Shown here: piece by piece, positions 52,566 to 61,536 of the stretch
Numbering within the stretch: the first letter of the stretch is position 1
Layout: every line of letters starts with the position of its first letter
Made by a program: the position numbers and the translations under genes
From: Rhizobium sp. Pop5
GTDB taxonomy: Bacteria; Pseudomonadota; Alphaproteobacteria; Rhizobiales; Rhizobiaceae
Reading direction: 5' to 3'
Length of the DNA: 64,000 nucleotides
NCBI RefSeq assembly: GCF_024721175.1
Contig: NZ_CP099398.1
Span: 62,001 to 126,000, forward strand
The notes under the pieces: generated by a model
What the model saw: only the letters and a program-made list of their open reading frames with translations
Databases searched by the model: none
Told to the model about the DNA's origin: nothing

Positions 52566-52915
52566 GAAACATCCTAGTTGGTGGGATCCCACACCGCAGG
52601 CGAATCCATCACCTCCTGTCCTCCGATAGTCTCCAACGAGCTGGGAGAAACTGCTGATCCAGGCTGAATGAAGACTTTGTGTGGCTTTCCCTGGCGACGA
52701 GCTTGCTGCCCCCTCTCCCGGCGTAGCTGGCTGACCCAGTGCTTGGCATAGACATTGCAGGGGATGAATGCGGCGGTAACTCGTTGGGGTCGGAAGTCGT
52801 CAAACTGCTTTCCTAGGCGTCGGCATTGCCTACCGAGCACCTCGCCAGACGGAAGCACGATCGATCTGGCACGTATGTATGCGTACGGGATCATAACCAT
52901 AGAGGAGTTGAAACG
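52566..52915. other. region upstream of the DUF3141 gene
   Basis: A minus-strand frame at 52574-52900 reads plausibly at its end (VSPSSLETIGGQEVMDSPAV WDPTN), but it has no good start and no recognisable family. The promoter of the DUF3141 gene must lie here; GAGGAGTTGAAACG just before 52916 is its ribosome-binding site. Confidence 0.3.
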
Positions 52916-53567
52916 ATGGCGGATATTCTTACATCTCTAAACCCGCTCCGGTGGATTGAAGCGCCATCCACGGAACTGGACAGCCAAGTGACCCAAAGTC
53001 TATTCCCGATGTTCCAACGCTTGGCGGCAGCGGGCGCTGAAACCGCTAAAATTCTGCAGGTTGCCTTATTGCGCCGCGTGCAAGTCATGTGCGACACCCA
53101 CTCTACCCGCCAGGGAAAGCTCTTTACTGAGGCCGAACGTCTTGCCGAGAGTCTACGCGAGGTGCACGGCAATGGGAATTTGGGCCACGCTTGGGCGGAA
53201 TACCTGCGCGACGCTAGTGAGCGCGCCATATTGTGCATGGATCTTCTCCGACAGCGCGGCGACATCTTCCTCGAACATGAAGCGGCAGGCTGTCCGCCGG
53301 TTTTCTTCTGCGACTACGAGACAGTTATGGATGGAAACGATCTGCCCTTGAAATCCAATTACGTGTTACTTCGAATGATCCCGCCCCAAGGTGTTAACGT
53401 CGATGACACGAAGCGCCCCTTCATAATCATTTGCCCGCGCGCCGGACATAGTCCCGGCGTCGGTGGCCACAAAGAAGACAGCCAGGTCGGCGTGGCGTTC
53501 CGGGAAGGTCACCCGGTTTATTTGGTGTCCTTCCGCCGAGAGCCAGAGGGGGGGCAGTATCTCTCTA

Positions 53568-54410
53568 GGCGGTGTGGACTCTTGGGATTCCCAAGGCTGA
53601 GCAAATCAGATTCAAGACTGTCTTTTGGAGGCAGTCATGGGTGTTTTGGATCGTCTGATCCTTCGGGACGAGCAGTGGGAGCGGATATCGCACCACATCA
53701 TTGGTGACGAGCGCACACGCGGTTCGTCCGGCCGCGACAACCGCATGTTTATGGAAGCGGTGCTTTGGATTGTGCGAACGGGCTCGCCCTGGCGCGATCT
53801 GCCAGAAGTGTTCGGCGAGTGGAACAGTGTCTTCCGTCGTTTCAGCCGCTGGAGCCGGAAGGGCATCTGGTGGCGCATATTCGAGGCGATGGCGGACGAT
53901 CCAGACTTCGAGTACTTGATTGTTGATTCCACCATCATCCGCGCCCATCAGCACGCTGCCGGCGCAAAAAAGGGGCTGAAGATCAAGCCCTTGGCCGCTC
54001 CCGCGGCGGATTGAGCACCAAGATCCACATGGCCGTGCGGGGTCTCGGTTGCCCGGTCCGCTTCACATTGACCGCAGGCCAGAAGGGCGATGCGCCGCAA
54101 GCCGACGCCCTGATCGAGGGCCTACCCGCCGACATCATCATGGCCGATACCGCCTATGACAGCAATCACCTGCGCAATGCCATCGCCGATAAGGGCGCCG
54201 TGGCAGTGATCCCCAACAATCCTTCGCGTGCGCGAAAATACCCGCTCGACAAACATCTCTATGCTCAGCGACACCTGATCGAATGCTGCTTTTCTAAACT
54301 CAAGCAGTTCAGAAGGGTCGCGACGCGCTTCGAGAAAACCGCCGAAAACTACCTCGCCGTCGTCACTATCGCGGCGACAATGCTATGGATCAGATAACTG
54401 TCCACACGAC
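53568..54410. mobile_element. IS5-family (IS427-like) insertion sequence with CTA target duplication
   Basis: 843 bases. CTA flanks both sides (53565-53567 and 54411-54413). Ends are imperfect inverted repeats: GGCGGTGTGGAC from the left; GTCGTGTGGAC from the right read inward. It carries one transposase in two overlapping frames. Confidence 0.88.
53637..54397 (+). CDS. IS5-family transposase, two frames joined by likely programmed frameshift
   Basis: ATG 53637, after GGAGGCAGTC, opens the first frame (MGVLDRLILRDEQWERISHH), with DLPEVFGEWNSVFRRFSRW and the first catalytic Asp in IVDSTIIRAHQHAAGAKKG, stopping at 54014. The second frame, ending at 54397, has STKIHMAVRGLGCPVRFTLT AGQKGDA, the second Asp in IIMADTAYDSNHLR and the Glu block HLIECCFSKLKQFRRVATRF EK. 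The switch occurs at a run of six A and four G near 53968, a typical slippery site; one-frame slippage would fuse AGAKKG to the EDQALGRSRGG-like bridge of the family. Confidence 0.88.
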
Positions 54411-56389
54411 CTAATGTCACGTATGCGGAAGCGGCCTTTGTTCGTGAGGTCATGCGCCTGCATCCGCTTGCCCGCCTTCCAGTCGTAGTCGGCAACTGCC
54501 AAGCTGGCTGGGCTACCCTTCTGATGGTTGCGACAAATCTCGACTTAGCTGGCCCGATCATCCTCAACGGATCGCCGGTGACACCTACCTCGGGAAATAT
54601 CGGCGAAAATACCCTCCGCTACATGGCGGGCCTCTTCGGGGGAGCTTGGATAACCATGTTTTTGTCAGATCTGGGCGGAGGCATCTTCGACGGCGCCCAT
54701 CTCGTACAGAATTTCGAAACGCTCAATCCCGAGCGCCAGTTATTCATGAAGTATGTCGAACTGTTCCGAGATGTGGATGCGGCGAGCGAAGCCTTCCTTA
54801 AGGCTGAGAAGTGGTGGGGCGGCTTCTGCCTGATGCGGGGAGACGAGATCCGCTGGATAGTTGAGCACCTCTTTGTTGGTAATCGACTGGCGCACAACAA
54901 GGCGTATGGGGAGCCGGACCGGCGGCATTTCGACCTTAAGAAGATCAGGGCGCCTATTATCATATTTGCCAGTCATGGCGACAATGTAACGCCGCCGCAG
55001 CAGGCGCTGAATTGGATCCCCGAAATCTATGACAACGAGGAGGAAATCCGCCTTCTCGGCCAGCACATTATTTATATGGTACACAACGACGTCGGTCACC
55101 TCGGTACATTCGTTTCCTCGAGAGTAATCAACAAAGAATACAATGAGGTTGCAAGCACGCTCGAGGCAATTGAGGCGTTGTTGCCTGGCCTTTACGAGAT
55201 GCGCATCACGGACATTCAAGAAGATGCTGGACACAAGAGCTATAGTGTTGAACTGATCGAGCGCACCTTCGAGAATATCCGTGAGTTTAACGACGGCCAT
55301 GACGATGGAGGTCCCTTCGCTGCCGTCGCCCGCGTCTCTGAACTGCAAGCGCAGATCTATCACACAGTTGCCCGCCCCTTTGTGCAGGCCGCGGTCACAG
55401 ACATCTCAGCAGACGCCAGCCGAATGTTCCATCCAAAGCGGCTGGAGCGATCGCTGCTGTCTTCTCAGAATCCGATCATGGTTGGCTATAAGTCAATTTC
55501 AGAGCAGGTACGGAACTCCCGGGCGAACGCAGCAGCGGAAAATCCTTTCCTGGCTGCGGAAGCGCTCTATTTCAAGGCTGTCGAACAGGCGATCGTGGTC
55601 ATGCGCGACTGGCGCGACATGGGTTATGAGCTCGCGTTTCACATGATCTGGAACAACCCTTGGCAGCGATATTTTGACAATCCCCACGAAGCATACCGCA
55701 AAGGGACGACACTTGACGATATGAGATGGCAGCCGGACATCGCCAATGCGCTCAGGAGGATCGCGATCGGCGGACTCGCCGATGCCATCATCCGTATGGT
55801 CGTACTCCTGGTGAGCGATCGTGGCGGGATCCGACGCGACCGCCTGGCGCGCTGGTCACGGGTGCTGACCGAGGACGAGCCCTTCCGCTCACTAAGCGCT
55901 GATCATTTGGCCGAAATCACTCGCGTGCAGACGGCTATCGTCACCTTTGAGCCGGAGCAAGCAATCGAGACGCTGCCGCTGTTGCTAACGGAACCGAGGC
56001 AACGGCAACTCGCTTATGCAGCCGCTTGCTATATCCCGGGCTCCAGGGCGGAGATGTCATCGAGTACTGTTGCCATGCTACAGCGCTTCGCGGACGTGCT
56101 TGGCCAGCCATCGATCGTCGATGTGATTGAGGATCCGCTGGCAGTGACATAGTTTGTTCGTAGAGTAGCGTCTCGATCTCACCGAATCACATAATTATTG
56201 GTTTTCGCTCGTTGGTCACGGAGGCGCTTGAAACAATTCCATCGCAAATCCAGCCAGGACCGCAGATCGGAAAATTGCCATTGGACATCCGTCCTTTACA
56301 ACGCAACGATGCCGTAATCCGGTTCAGTGATCGGGCCGGCAGAGGGCGGATTGAAACTGTGGAGGAAGGCTCTCGTCATAGGGCTGGCG

Positions 56390-56866
56390 CTCGCTGCAAA
56401 TCATCGTGATCGAACGCACTGGCCATACGGTTGATCTCGGCTGACCGCGCACCGACCGCCTTGGCGGTCTCGCGCCACCTTGCGGTGTCGCGACTTCCTT
56501 AATGATCGCGCGAGCCTCGGCGAGCGTTAGGGCGTAGAGCCCTGCAGGTTCTTCCAGCAGGTCAAGGGAGCAGGTGCCTTCATCAAGATCAATGTTTGTC
56601 GTCAGCGCGCGCGCCTTGACATCCGTAGGCACTGGATTGAGGTCATAGGCAGGGGACAACGACCAGCTGGCTTTATTGAGCCACAGAAAGCCGTGATTTT
56701 TCTCCCCAGCTCAGAGCTAGAGCGGGCTGCAGCGAGAAGCGGCCCGGGTCCTCGAGCCAGGCACGATCATACTCAAACACGATTGTTTCGGCACCACGGG
56801 CGCGATTGCTCCGGGCCAGATGGGACGTGTGCGGCCGTGAAGGTCGAGATGAACTTCGAAATCAGC
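56390..56866 (-). pseudogene. HipA-type kinase toxin remnant
   Basis: From about 56866 the minus strand reads MADFEVHLDLHGRTRPI, shifts to GLARSNRARGAETIVFEYDR AWLEDPGRFSLQPALELG, then jumps to KASWSLSPAYDLNPVPTDVK ARALTTNIDLDEGTCSLDLL EEPAGLYALTLAEARAIIKE VATP. The first piece is the HipA N-terminus and the last its C-terminal end; roughly 300 residues with the kinase core are gone. The HipB relic is directly upstream, in the normal hipBA order. Confidence 0.7.
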
Positions 56867-56879
56867 CATCGCGTGACGA

Positions 56880-57180
56880 TCCCGGTGATCGCCTTGGGTG
56901 AGCGTGCTTGGGCAACTCTGCATTGGCCAGAGACTGGCCGACGCTGTCGTCACCGATGTCGGCGACTTGGCTCAGCCCATCTAGCAGGCCGAGTGCCTGG
57001 AGGACGCCTGCATAGATGCCGATGCTGACATTGGTGTCGCCGGCCTCGATCTTTTGAAGCGTTGAGCGTGAGGTGAAGGCACGTTCGGCTACTACCGCCA
57101 TAGGCAGGCGGCGACGTCGACGTGGATGTCTGCGCCCAGTTTGCGCAGCGCGCGCCGCACCCGGAGGGTTGTGAGGTGTC
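56880..57180 (-). pseudogene. HipB-type antitoxin remnant
   Basis: The minus strand reads VRRALRKLGADIH, then after a one-base break RRRRRLPMAVVAERAFTSRS TLQKIEAGDTNVSIGIYAGV LQALGLLDGLSQVADIGDDS VGQSLANAELP. The helix-turn-helix (MAVVAERAFTSRSTLQKIEA) is that of HipB/XRE antitoxins. Only one frameshift near the N-terminus spoils it. Confidence 0.65.
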
Positions 57181-57182
57181 GG

Positions 57183-57240
57183 AATTTGTCACCTTCGCAC
57201 TACAGATTGCACTAGATATGTAGCACGAAGGTTACAATTT
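57183..57240. promoter_or_regulatory. inverted repeat upstream of the HipB relic
   Basis: AATTTGTCACCTTCGC at 57183-57198 is mirrored by ACGAAGGTTACAATTT at 57225-57240 with two or three mismatches and a 26-base spacer. HipB proteins bind such repeats to autoregulate hipBA. The operator is better preserved than the genes. Confidence 0.5.
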
Positions 57241-57693
57241 TTCAAGAGAGATGGTCAGAGAGAAAAGTGGTTAGAATGGGAATTGCGGATAGCGCAAGTA
57301 CGAGCCAGGCTGGCAGGCGAAGAAAGATGGCGGATCTTGAGGCGCTCAAGATCGATGCCGCCTCCGGACCGGAGGCGCGATCGGAACCACTATCGTCTGC
57401 TGATGCGGCTTTTGCCGATTGCCAAGCTGCACCCGGCCGTTAGTCGAACGGGTGCTCCTGGAAGATGCGGTGGTGTCGGTGACCGTGGACACCTCGTCGA
57501 TCAGGGTCGCAACGTGGCTGGTTTTGAGAAATCGGCGGGCGGACATTGTCGGCCATCAGGACACCAATTGAACTAGGCCATTTGGACTAGAATTTCCACT
57601 TATGGCGCGCCAACCGATCGGTTCCTCATGGATCGGGAAGCCGACCTCTACACAGCGGGCTCAATCCTCGAGAATAGTTGCTAATGACCGCTC
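57241..57693. other. stretch with only one weak small frame
   Basis: A 57-codon frame from ATG 57276 to a TAG at about 57449 (MGIADSASTSQAGRRRKMAD LEALKID...) looks protein-like but has no ribosome-binding site and no recognised family. The rest shows no gene. Confidence 0.3.
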
Positions 57694-57708
57694 ATCAGAC
57701 AATCTGAT
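57694..57708. promoter_or_regulatory. GntR operator 1, upstream of the regulator gene
   Basis: ATCAGACAATCTGAT is a perfect 6+3+6 palindrome 65 bases before the GntR start. The core CAGACAATCTG recurs at three other places in the cluster, so autoregulation is likely. Confidence 0.7.
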
Positions 57709-57773
57709 TGAAAGTTCCCCGCGAAGCAGCCATATATTGCTCAAATTCATTAGTGCTACGTAGGACATTGATC

Positions 57774-58454
57774 ATGGTAGATGTGGAGCTGCAGGTCGCT
57801 CGGCAAAATGCCTCTCTTCGAGTGCAAGTCGAAGAAAGGCTCAGACAGGCTATTGCGACGGGCAAGTTCAAGCCGGGGCAAAGGCTCGTCGAGCGCGAGC
57901 TTTGCGAAATGATCGGCGTGGGTCGCACGTCCGTCCGTGAAGCGCTTCGGCAGCTTGAGGCAGAGGGATTGATCACAAGCTTCCCCCACAAGGGTCCAGT
58001 TGTCAGTATCATAACCTATGAGGAGGCCGCTCAGCTCTACACCGTCCGCGCGCTGCTCGAGGGGTTTGCTGGTCAGCAGTTCGCCGAAAATGGAACGGCG
58101 GAAGATATTGCCACTTTGCAAGATGCCGTTAGAGAATTCGAAGCGTCGGCGGAAAGCGGCGTGGGACACAGGCTCATCGCTGCCAAAAACGCCTTCTATG
58201 ACTGCTTGATGGATGGCAGCAAAAACGTCTTCGTCAGGCAAATGCTAACATCGCTGCACAACCGGATCAATCTTCTGCGCATGACTTCGATGACACAACC
58301 GGGGCGCCTCAAACATAGCATTGCAGAAATCAAAGAGATTGCCGAAGCGATCCAAAATCGCAACGGACCCAGGGCTGCGGCCGCTTGTAAGCACCACATT
58401 GATATGGCTGCGAAAGTCGCACTCGAGTACCTGCGCAACAACACCTCAGGCTGA
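57774..58454 (+). CDS. GntR-family transcriptional regulator (FCD/FadR subfamily)
   Basis: 226 residues from ATG 57774. The N-terminal winged helix has LRVQVEERLRQAIATGKFKP GQRLVERELCEMIGVGRTSV REALRQLEAEGLI, the GntR signature. The C-terminal helical FCD domain includes LYTVRALLEGFAGQQFAE and the metal-binding type His residues in CKHHIDMAAKVALEYL. It precedes, on the same strand, a catabolic and uptake gene set. The repeated CAGATTGTCTG sites near this gene and its neighbours are its probable operators, one of them over the -35 of the next gene, so it is likely a repressor released by the pathway substrate. Confidence 0.88.
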   Translation: MVDVELQVARQNASLRVQVEERLRQAIATGKFKPGQRLVERELCEMIGVGRTSVREALRQLEAEGLITSFPHKGPVVSIITYEEAAQLYTVRALLEGFAGQQFAENGTAEDIATLQDAVREFEASAESGVGHRLIAAKNAFYDCLMDGSKNVFVRQMLTSLHNRINLLRMTSMTQPGRLKHSIAEIKEIAEAIQNRNGPRAAAACKHHIDMAAKVALEYLRNNTSG

Positions 58455-58475
58455 TGCCATAAGATTTTCCGAAAA

Positions 58476-58492
58476 TTGACAGATTGTCTGAT
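58476..58492. promoter_or_regulatory. GntR operator 2
   Basis: TTGACAGATTGTCTGAT, identical over 17 bases to operator 3, lies 22 bases after the GntR stop. No good -10 follows, so its role is unclear. Confidence 0.6.
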
Positions 58493-58681
58493 GCTGGAGG
58501 TGGCCGGGTGTAATTAAATCCTTCAGGCACGGTGCTTTTGACAACGCAACAACCTCTCTGGTGTCCATCGGACGATAAGATGGGTGCTGCTTGCACGTCA
58601 TTTTAAGTGAGGTGATTGAAGAAGCGACGGCAAAATTGGCGTCGTAGCGAGGGCGCGCCGGCCCAAGCATGAATTTTCCGA
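58493..58681. other. intergenic region between operators 2 and 3
   Basis: No gene seen. The two identical 17-base operators 206 bases apart could be bridged by a repressor. Confidence 0.3.
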
Positions 58682-58698
58682 TTGACAGATTGTCTGAT
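58682..58698 (+). promoter_or_regulatory. GntR operator 3 overlapping a promoter -35
   Basis: TTGACAGATTGTCTGAT begins with TTGACA, a consensus -35; exactly 17 bases later TTAACT can serve as -10. The dyad CAGATTGTCTG therefore covers the RNA-polymerase site of the dehydrogenase gene. A bound regulator would block transcription. Confidence 0.7.
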
Positions 58699-58766
58699 AG
58701 GTCGTTAACTACTCCTCACTAACGGAGGTAGCTGATTGTGCTTGCCTCACATTCGGGAGCGGGACG

Positions 58767-59651
58767 TTGTCACCACGAAAAAATCTGCGCGTCGCCTTTA
58801 TTGGTCTCGGCGCAATGGGCGGGCCGATGGCACAACATCTGTTGTCGGCTCAATTCGAAGTCACTGGCTTTGATCTATCGGCCGAGGCTAGGGAAAGGTT
58901 CGCGGCCGTCGGCGGCGTTCCGGCAGAGACGGTAGCGGAAGCATTCAATGGGGCCGATGTTGCGGTTACCATGCTTCCCAACGGCAAGGTTGTTCAAGAC
59001 GCGCTCTTCAAGGATGGGGCCTGGCAATCCCTGAGTGCTGACGCGCTTGTCATCGACATGAGCTCATCGGCGCCCAATGATACTCGTGAGCTCGCAGAGC
59101 GCTTGCATCAGAAGGGCTTGCGGCTGGTCGATGCTCCCGTGTCAGGCGGAGTGAAGCGAGCCGTCGAAGGCTCTCTTACTATCATGGCAGGCGGTGCTTC
59201 TGACGATATCGATCAAGCTGATCCCATCCTGTGCGCCATGGGCGGCCAGATTTTTAGGACAGGCCCGATCGGCTCAGGGCACGCCATGAAAGCCATCAAC
59301 AATTTCGTATCGGGAGCCGGGGTTCTGGCAGCTATCGAAGGCGTTCTTCTTGGCCGAACGTTTGGTCTCGATCCTAGAACGATCGTCGATATTCTCAACT
59401 CGTCGTCTGGCAAGAACAACGCAACAGAAGTGAAGATGAAGCAGTTCATCCTCTCGGAGACTTTTGGCTCTGGTTTTGCTTTGGGGCTTATGGCGAAAGA
59501 CATTAGGATTGCAGCGGACTTGTCGAAGGCGCTCAATCTCCAGCTGCCGACATTGGCCGGTACCGCTGATGCCTGGGATGCTGCTCGGCATGCTTTAGGC
59601 CCCGATGTCGACCATACGAAAATTGCGCAGTTCGTGAAAGATCAGGCCTGA
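58767..59651 (+). CDS. NAD(P)-dependent beta-hydroxyacid dehydrogenase (HIBADH family)
   Basis: 294 residues from TTG 58767, preceded by GGGAGCGGGACG. The Rossmann loop is VAFIGLGAMGGPMAQHLL; the substrate loop is VDAPVSGGVKRAVEGSLTIM AGG; the catalytic Lys lies in HAMKAINNFVSGAGV. A final block is FALGLMAKDIRIAADLSKAL. It resembles 3-hydroxyisobutyrate dehydrogenases and tartronate semialdehyde reductases. Its substrate is unknown, but the cluster suggests oxidation of a small hydroxyacid. First gene behind operator 3. Confidence 0.85.
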   Translation: MSPRKNLRVAFIGLGAMGGPMAQHLLSAQFEVTGFDLSAEARERFAAVGGVPAETVAEAFNGADVAVTMLPNGKVVQDALFKDGAWQSLSADALVIDMSSSAPNDTRELAERLHQKGLRLVDAPVSGGVKRAVEGSLTIMAGGASDDIDQADPILCAMGGQIFRTGPIGSGHAMKAINNFVSGAGVLAAIEGVLLGRTFGLDPRTIVDILNSSSGKNNATEVKMKQFILSETFGSGFALGLMAKDIRIAADLSKALNLQLPTLAGTADAWDAARHALGPDVDHTKIAQFVKDQA

Positions 59652-59684
59652 CCGCGAAAAACTACGCCAAACTGACAGTTGAAA

Positions 59685-59704
59685 ATTGTCTGATAATCTG
59701 TCAA
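59685..59704 (+). promoter_or_regulatory. GntR operator 4 before the CMD-like gene
   Basis: ATTGTCTGATAATCTGTCAA combines two half-sites of the same motif in a looser arrangement. It lies 25 bases upstream of the carboxymuconolactone-decarboxylase-like gene, so the downstream genes may have a second controlled promoter. Confidence 0.6.
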
Positions 59705-59728
59705 ATATGATGAAGGGAGCGAAACCCA

Positions 59729-60157
59729 ATGGCCACTTTGGACAGGAAAGATAAGGGGTCTAAGGCCGGCGAGCGAACAGCTCCATCGGAGCAGTTCAAG
59801 CGCGGACTTGCTACTCGTCGGCAGGTGATGGGGGACGCTTACGTTGATGCGGCCCTCGGAAAGGCGACCGACTTCACCTGGCCGATGCAGGAACTCGTCA
59901 CCGAGTATTGTTGGGACAATATCTGGAACCGACCTGGCCTCGACCGTCGCGCTCGATCGATCCTCAACCTTGGAATGATAGCGGTTTTAAACCGACCGCA
60001 CGAGCTCAGAGGCCACATCCGCGGCGCCATCAACAACGGTGTTACGAAACAGGAGATCCAGGAGATCTTCCTTCAGGTGGCTATCTACGTTGGTGTGCCA
60101 GCAGGCATCGACAGTTTCAGGCATGCCCAGGAAGTATTCACCGAAATGGGCATTTGA
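59729..60157 (+). CDS. carboxymuconolactone decarboxylase family protein
   Basis: 142 residues; ATG 59729 follows GAAGGGAGCG. The family core is SILNLGMIAVLNRPHELRGH IRGAINNGVTKQEIQEIFLQ VAIYVGVPAGIDSFRHA, close to 4-carboxymuconolactone decarboxylase (PcaC). PcaC acts in protocatechuate breakdown, but no other pca gene is here, so a related decarboxylase or lactone-handling role is as likely. The AhpD-type Cys pair is missing, which argues against a peroxidase role. Confidence 0.82.
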   Translation: MATLDRKDKGSKAGERTAPSEQFKRGLATRRQVMGDAYVDAALGKATDFTWPMQELVTEYCWDNIWNRPGLDRRARSILNLGMIAVLNRPHELRGHIRGAINNGVTKQEIQEIFLQVAIYVGVPAGIDSFRHAQEVFTEMGI

Positions 60158-60234
60158 GAATGTGCTGTCCCGTGAGGGGGCATGTACAACATGCGCGGAG
60201 TTCTCAGCGCTTATCAACAAGGGAGGAGCCTAAA

Positions 60235-60618
60235 ATGGCGATAGATCTCAAGAAATTCATAGAATTCGTGCGGGAGGATTTCGAGTTCAAGCGCGAAACT
60301 CGTTATCTTAACGGTATATTAAAATGCGATTTCCCTACCCGCAGTGTAGCGCTTCATTTCGAGGACGGTACGTTGCTAAAGGTGGAAGAGGCCGAATACG
60401 ACGACGACAAGTGCACTATCGTCATACGCGGGACCGGTTCACAGTGGGAGGCGCTGCTTCAGCACAAACCCTTGCCGTTTTATCAGTGCTTGCAGTCATC
60501 AAACATCAAGCATGGCCTCTACCTTAGCAGTAACAACGAAACCTTCGCGTATCTGCCTGCTCTCAACCGCATGACCACCCTGATGCGCAATGCCCGTTCT
60601 GAAGGAGCAGCAGCATGA
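60235..60618 (+). CDS. SCP2-like lipid/ligand-binding protein
   Basis: 127 residues from ATG 60235, after AGGGAGGAGCC. The strand-rich part VALHFEDGTLLKVEEAEYDD DKCTIVIRGTGSQWEALLQH resembles sterol-carrier-protein-2 domains, with LYLSSNNETFAYLPALNRMT TLMR following. No signal or membrane segment. It probably binds a hydrophobic intermediate of the pathway. The stop overlaps the start of the hydrolase (ATGA). Confidence 0.55.
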   Translation: MAIDLKKFIEFVREDFEFKRETRYLNGILKCDFPTRSVALHFEDGTLLKVEEAEYDDDKCTIVIRGTGSQWEALLQHKPLPFYQCLQSSNIKHGLYLSSNNETFAYLPALNRMTTLMRNARSEGAAA

Positions 60619-61511
60619 CCAAGTTTGACCCCATTATCGGCCGTTATCTCTATCTCACCGTAGAAGGTATCGAGTACCGCGTCTATTACGAAGAAGCGGG
60701 CCAGGGGATTCCGCTTCTCGTCGGTCATACGGCAGGGTCCGACGGTCGCCAATACCGTCATATGCTTTGCGATTCCGACGTGACGAAAAATTTTCGCGTC
60801 ATCGCGTTCGATCTGCCGTATCACGGCAAGTCCCTTCCCCCCTACGGCGTTCGCTGGTGGGAGAAGGAATACAACATGACCAAGAAGTTCATGATGGACT
60901 TCCAGCTCGAACTCTCAAAAGCGCTCGACCTAGACCGCCCCGTTTATTTGGGCAGCTCCATGGGCGGCCATCTCGCGATCGACCTGGCATCGAACTATCC
61001 GGACAACTTCCGCGCCACGATCTCGGTCGAAGGTGCGTTGCGCTCGGCGGCGGAGTACGTCGACGTCGGTATGGCTGGCATCCGCAGGGAGTTCGACAAT
61101 CCAAACGTCAATCGCACCTCCATCGGTGCGGCGATGATGCTGAATATCTCACCGTACTCGCCAGAAGCGAATGTCCGTGAAATCCAGTGGGAATACAGCT
61201 GCGGTGGACCGGGAATCTTCGCGGGTGATCTTTATTACTACTACTACGACCACGATGTGTCGCCAGAAGAAGCCAGCAAAATCGATACGTCGAAATGTAT
61301 GCTATACTTCCTCACGGGCGAATACGATCCAAACACGTCCCCGGCCGATACCAAGATTGCTGCAGACCTGGTCAAAGGCTCCAAGTTTTGGACAATGGAA
61401 AAGCTCGGACATTTTCCCGTTACTGAGGACTATAGCGAGTTCCGGAAGTATCTGTTGCCGATTCTTGAGGAGATCCAACAGTCATCAGCAGCCCGGTCTA
61501 AGGTTGCCTGA
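60615..61511 (+). CDS. alpha/beta-fold hydrolase
   Basis: 298 residues. The nucleophile elbow is GSSMGGHLA; the oxyanion region is LLVGHTAGSDGRQYRHML; the acid is in LTGEYDPNTSP and the catalytic His in LGHFPVTEDY. An unusually Tyr-rich segment (GDLYYYYYDHDVS) lies between. It starts within the last codon of the SCP2-like gene. It is likely an esterase or C-C hydrolase of the pathway; substrate unknown. Confidence 0.83.
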   Translation: MTKFDPIIGRYLYLTVEGIEYRVYYEEAGQGIPLLVGHTAGSDGRQYRHMLCDSDVTKNFRVIAFDLPYHGKSLPPYGVRWWEKEYNMTKKFMMDFQLELSKALDLDRPVYLGSSMGGHLAIDLASNYPDNFRATISVEGALRSAAEYVDVGMAGIRREFDNPNVNRTSIGAAMMLNISPYSPEANVREIQWEYSCGGPGIFAGDLYYYYYDHDVSPEEASKIDTSKCMLYFLTGEYDPNTSPADTKIAADLVKGSKFWTMEKLGHFPVTEDYSEFRKYLLPILEEIQQSSAARSKVA

Positions 61512-61536
61512 TCCTTTTCTCGGGAGGAGAACTTCA

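Larger units (their letters stand above)
52916..56152 (+). pseudogene. DUF3141 (PHA-synthase-like alpha/beta hydrolase) gene split by an IS5-family element
   Basis: ATG 52916 begins MADILTSLNPLRWIEAPST. The first 217 residues lead to FIIICPRAGHSPGVGGHKED SQVGVAFREGHPVYLVSFRR EPEGGQYL. The second part resumes at 54414 with VTYAEAAFVREVMRLHPLAR LPVVVGNCQAGWATLLM, the nucleophile elbow VGNCQAGW (Cys as in PHA synthases), then GGAWITMFLSDLGGGIFDGA and over 500 more residues to 56152. Removing 53568-54410 and one CTA copy restores GQYLSNVTYAEAAF exactly in frame. DUF3141 proteins resemble polyhydroxyalkanoate synthases, but their reaction is unknown. Apart from the insertion the reading frame is clean. 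Confidence 0.9.

Noticed and set aside
52574..52900. A 108-codon minus-strand frame
   Set aside because: Its end looks protein-like but it has no start context, no family match, and lies between an IstA relic and a promoter region.
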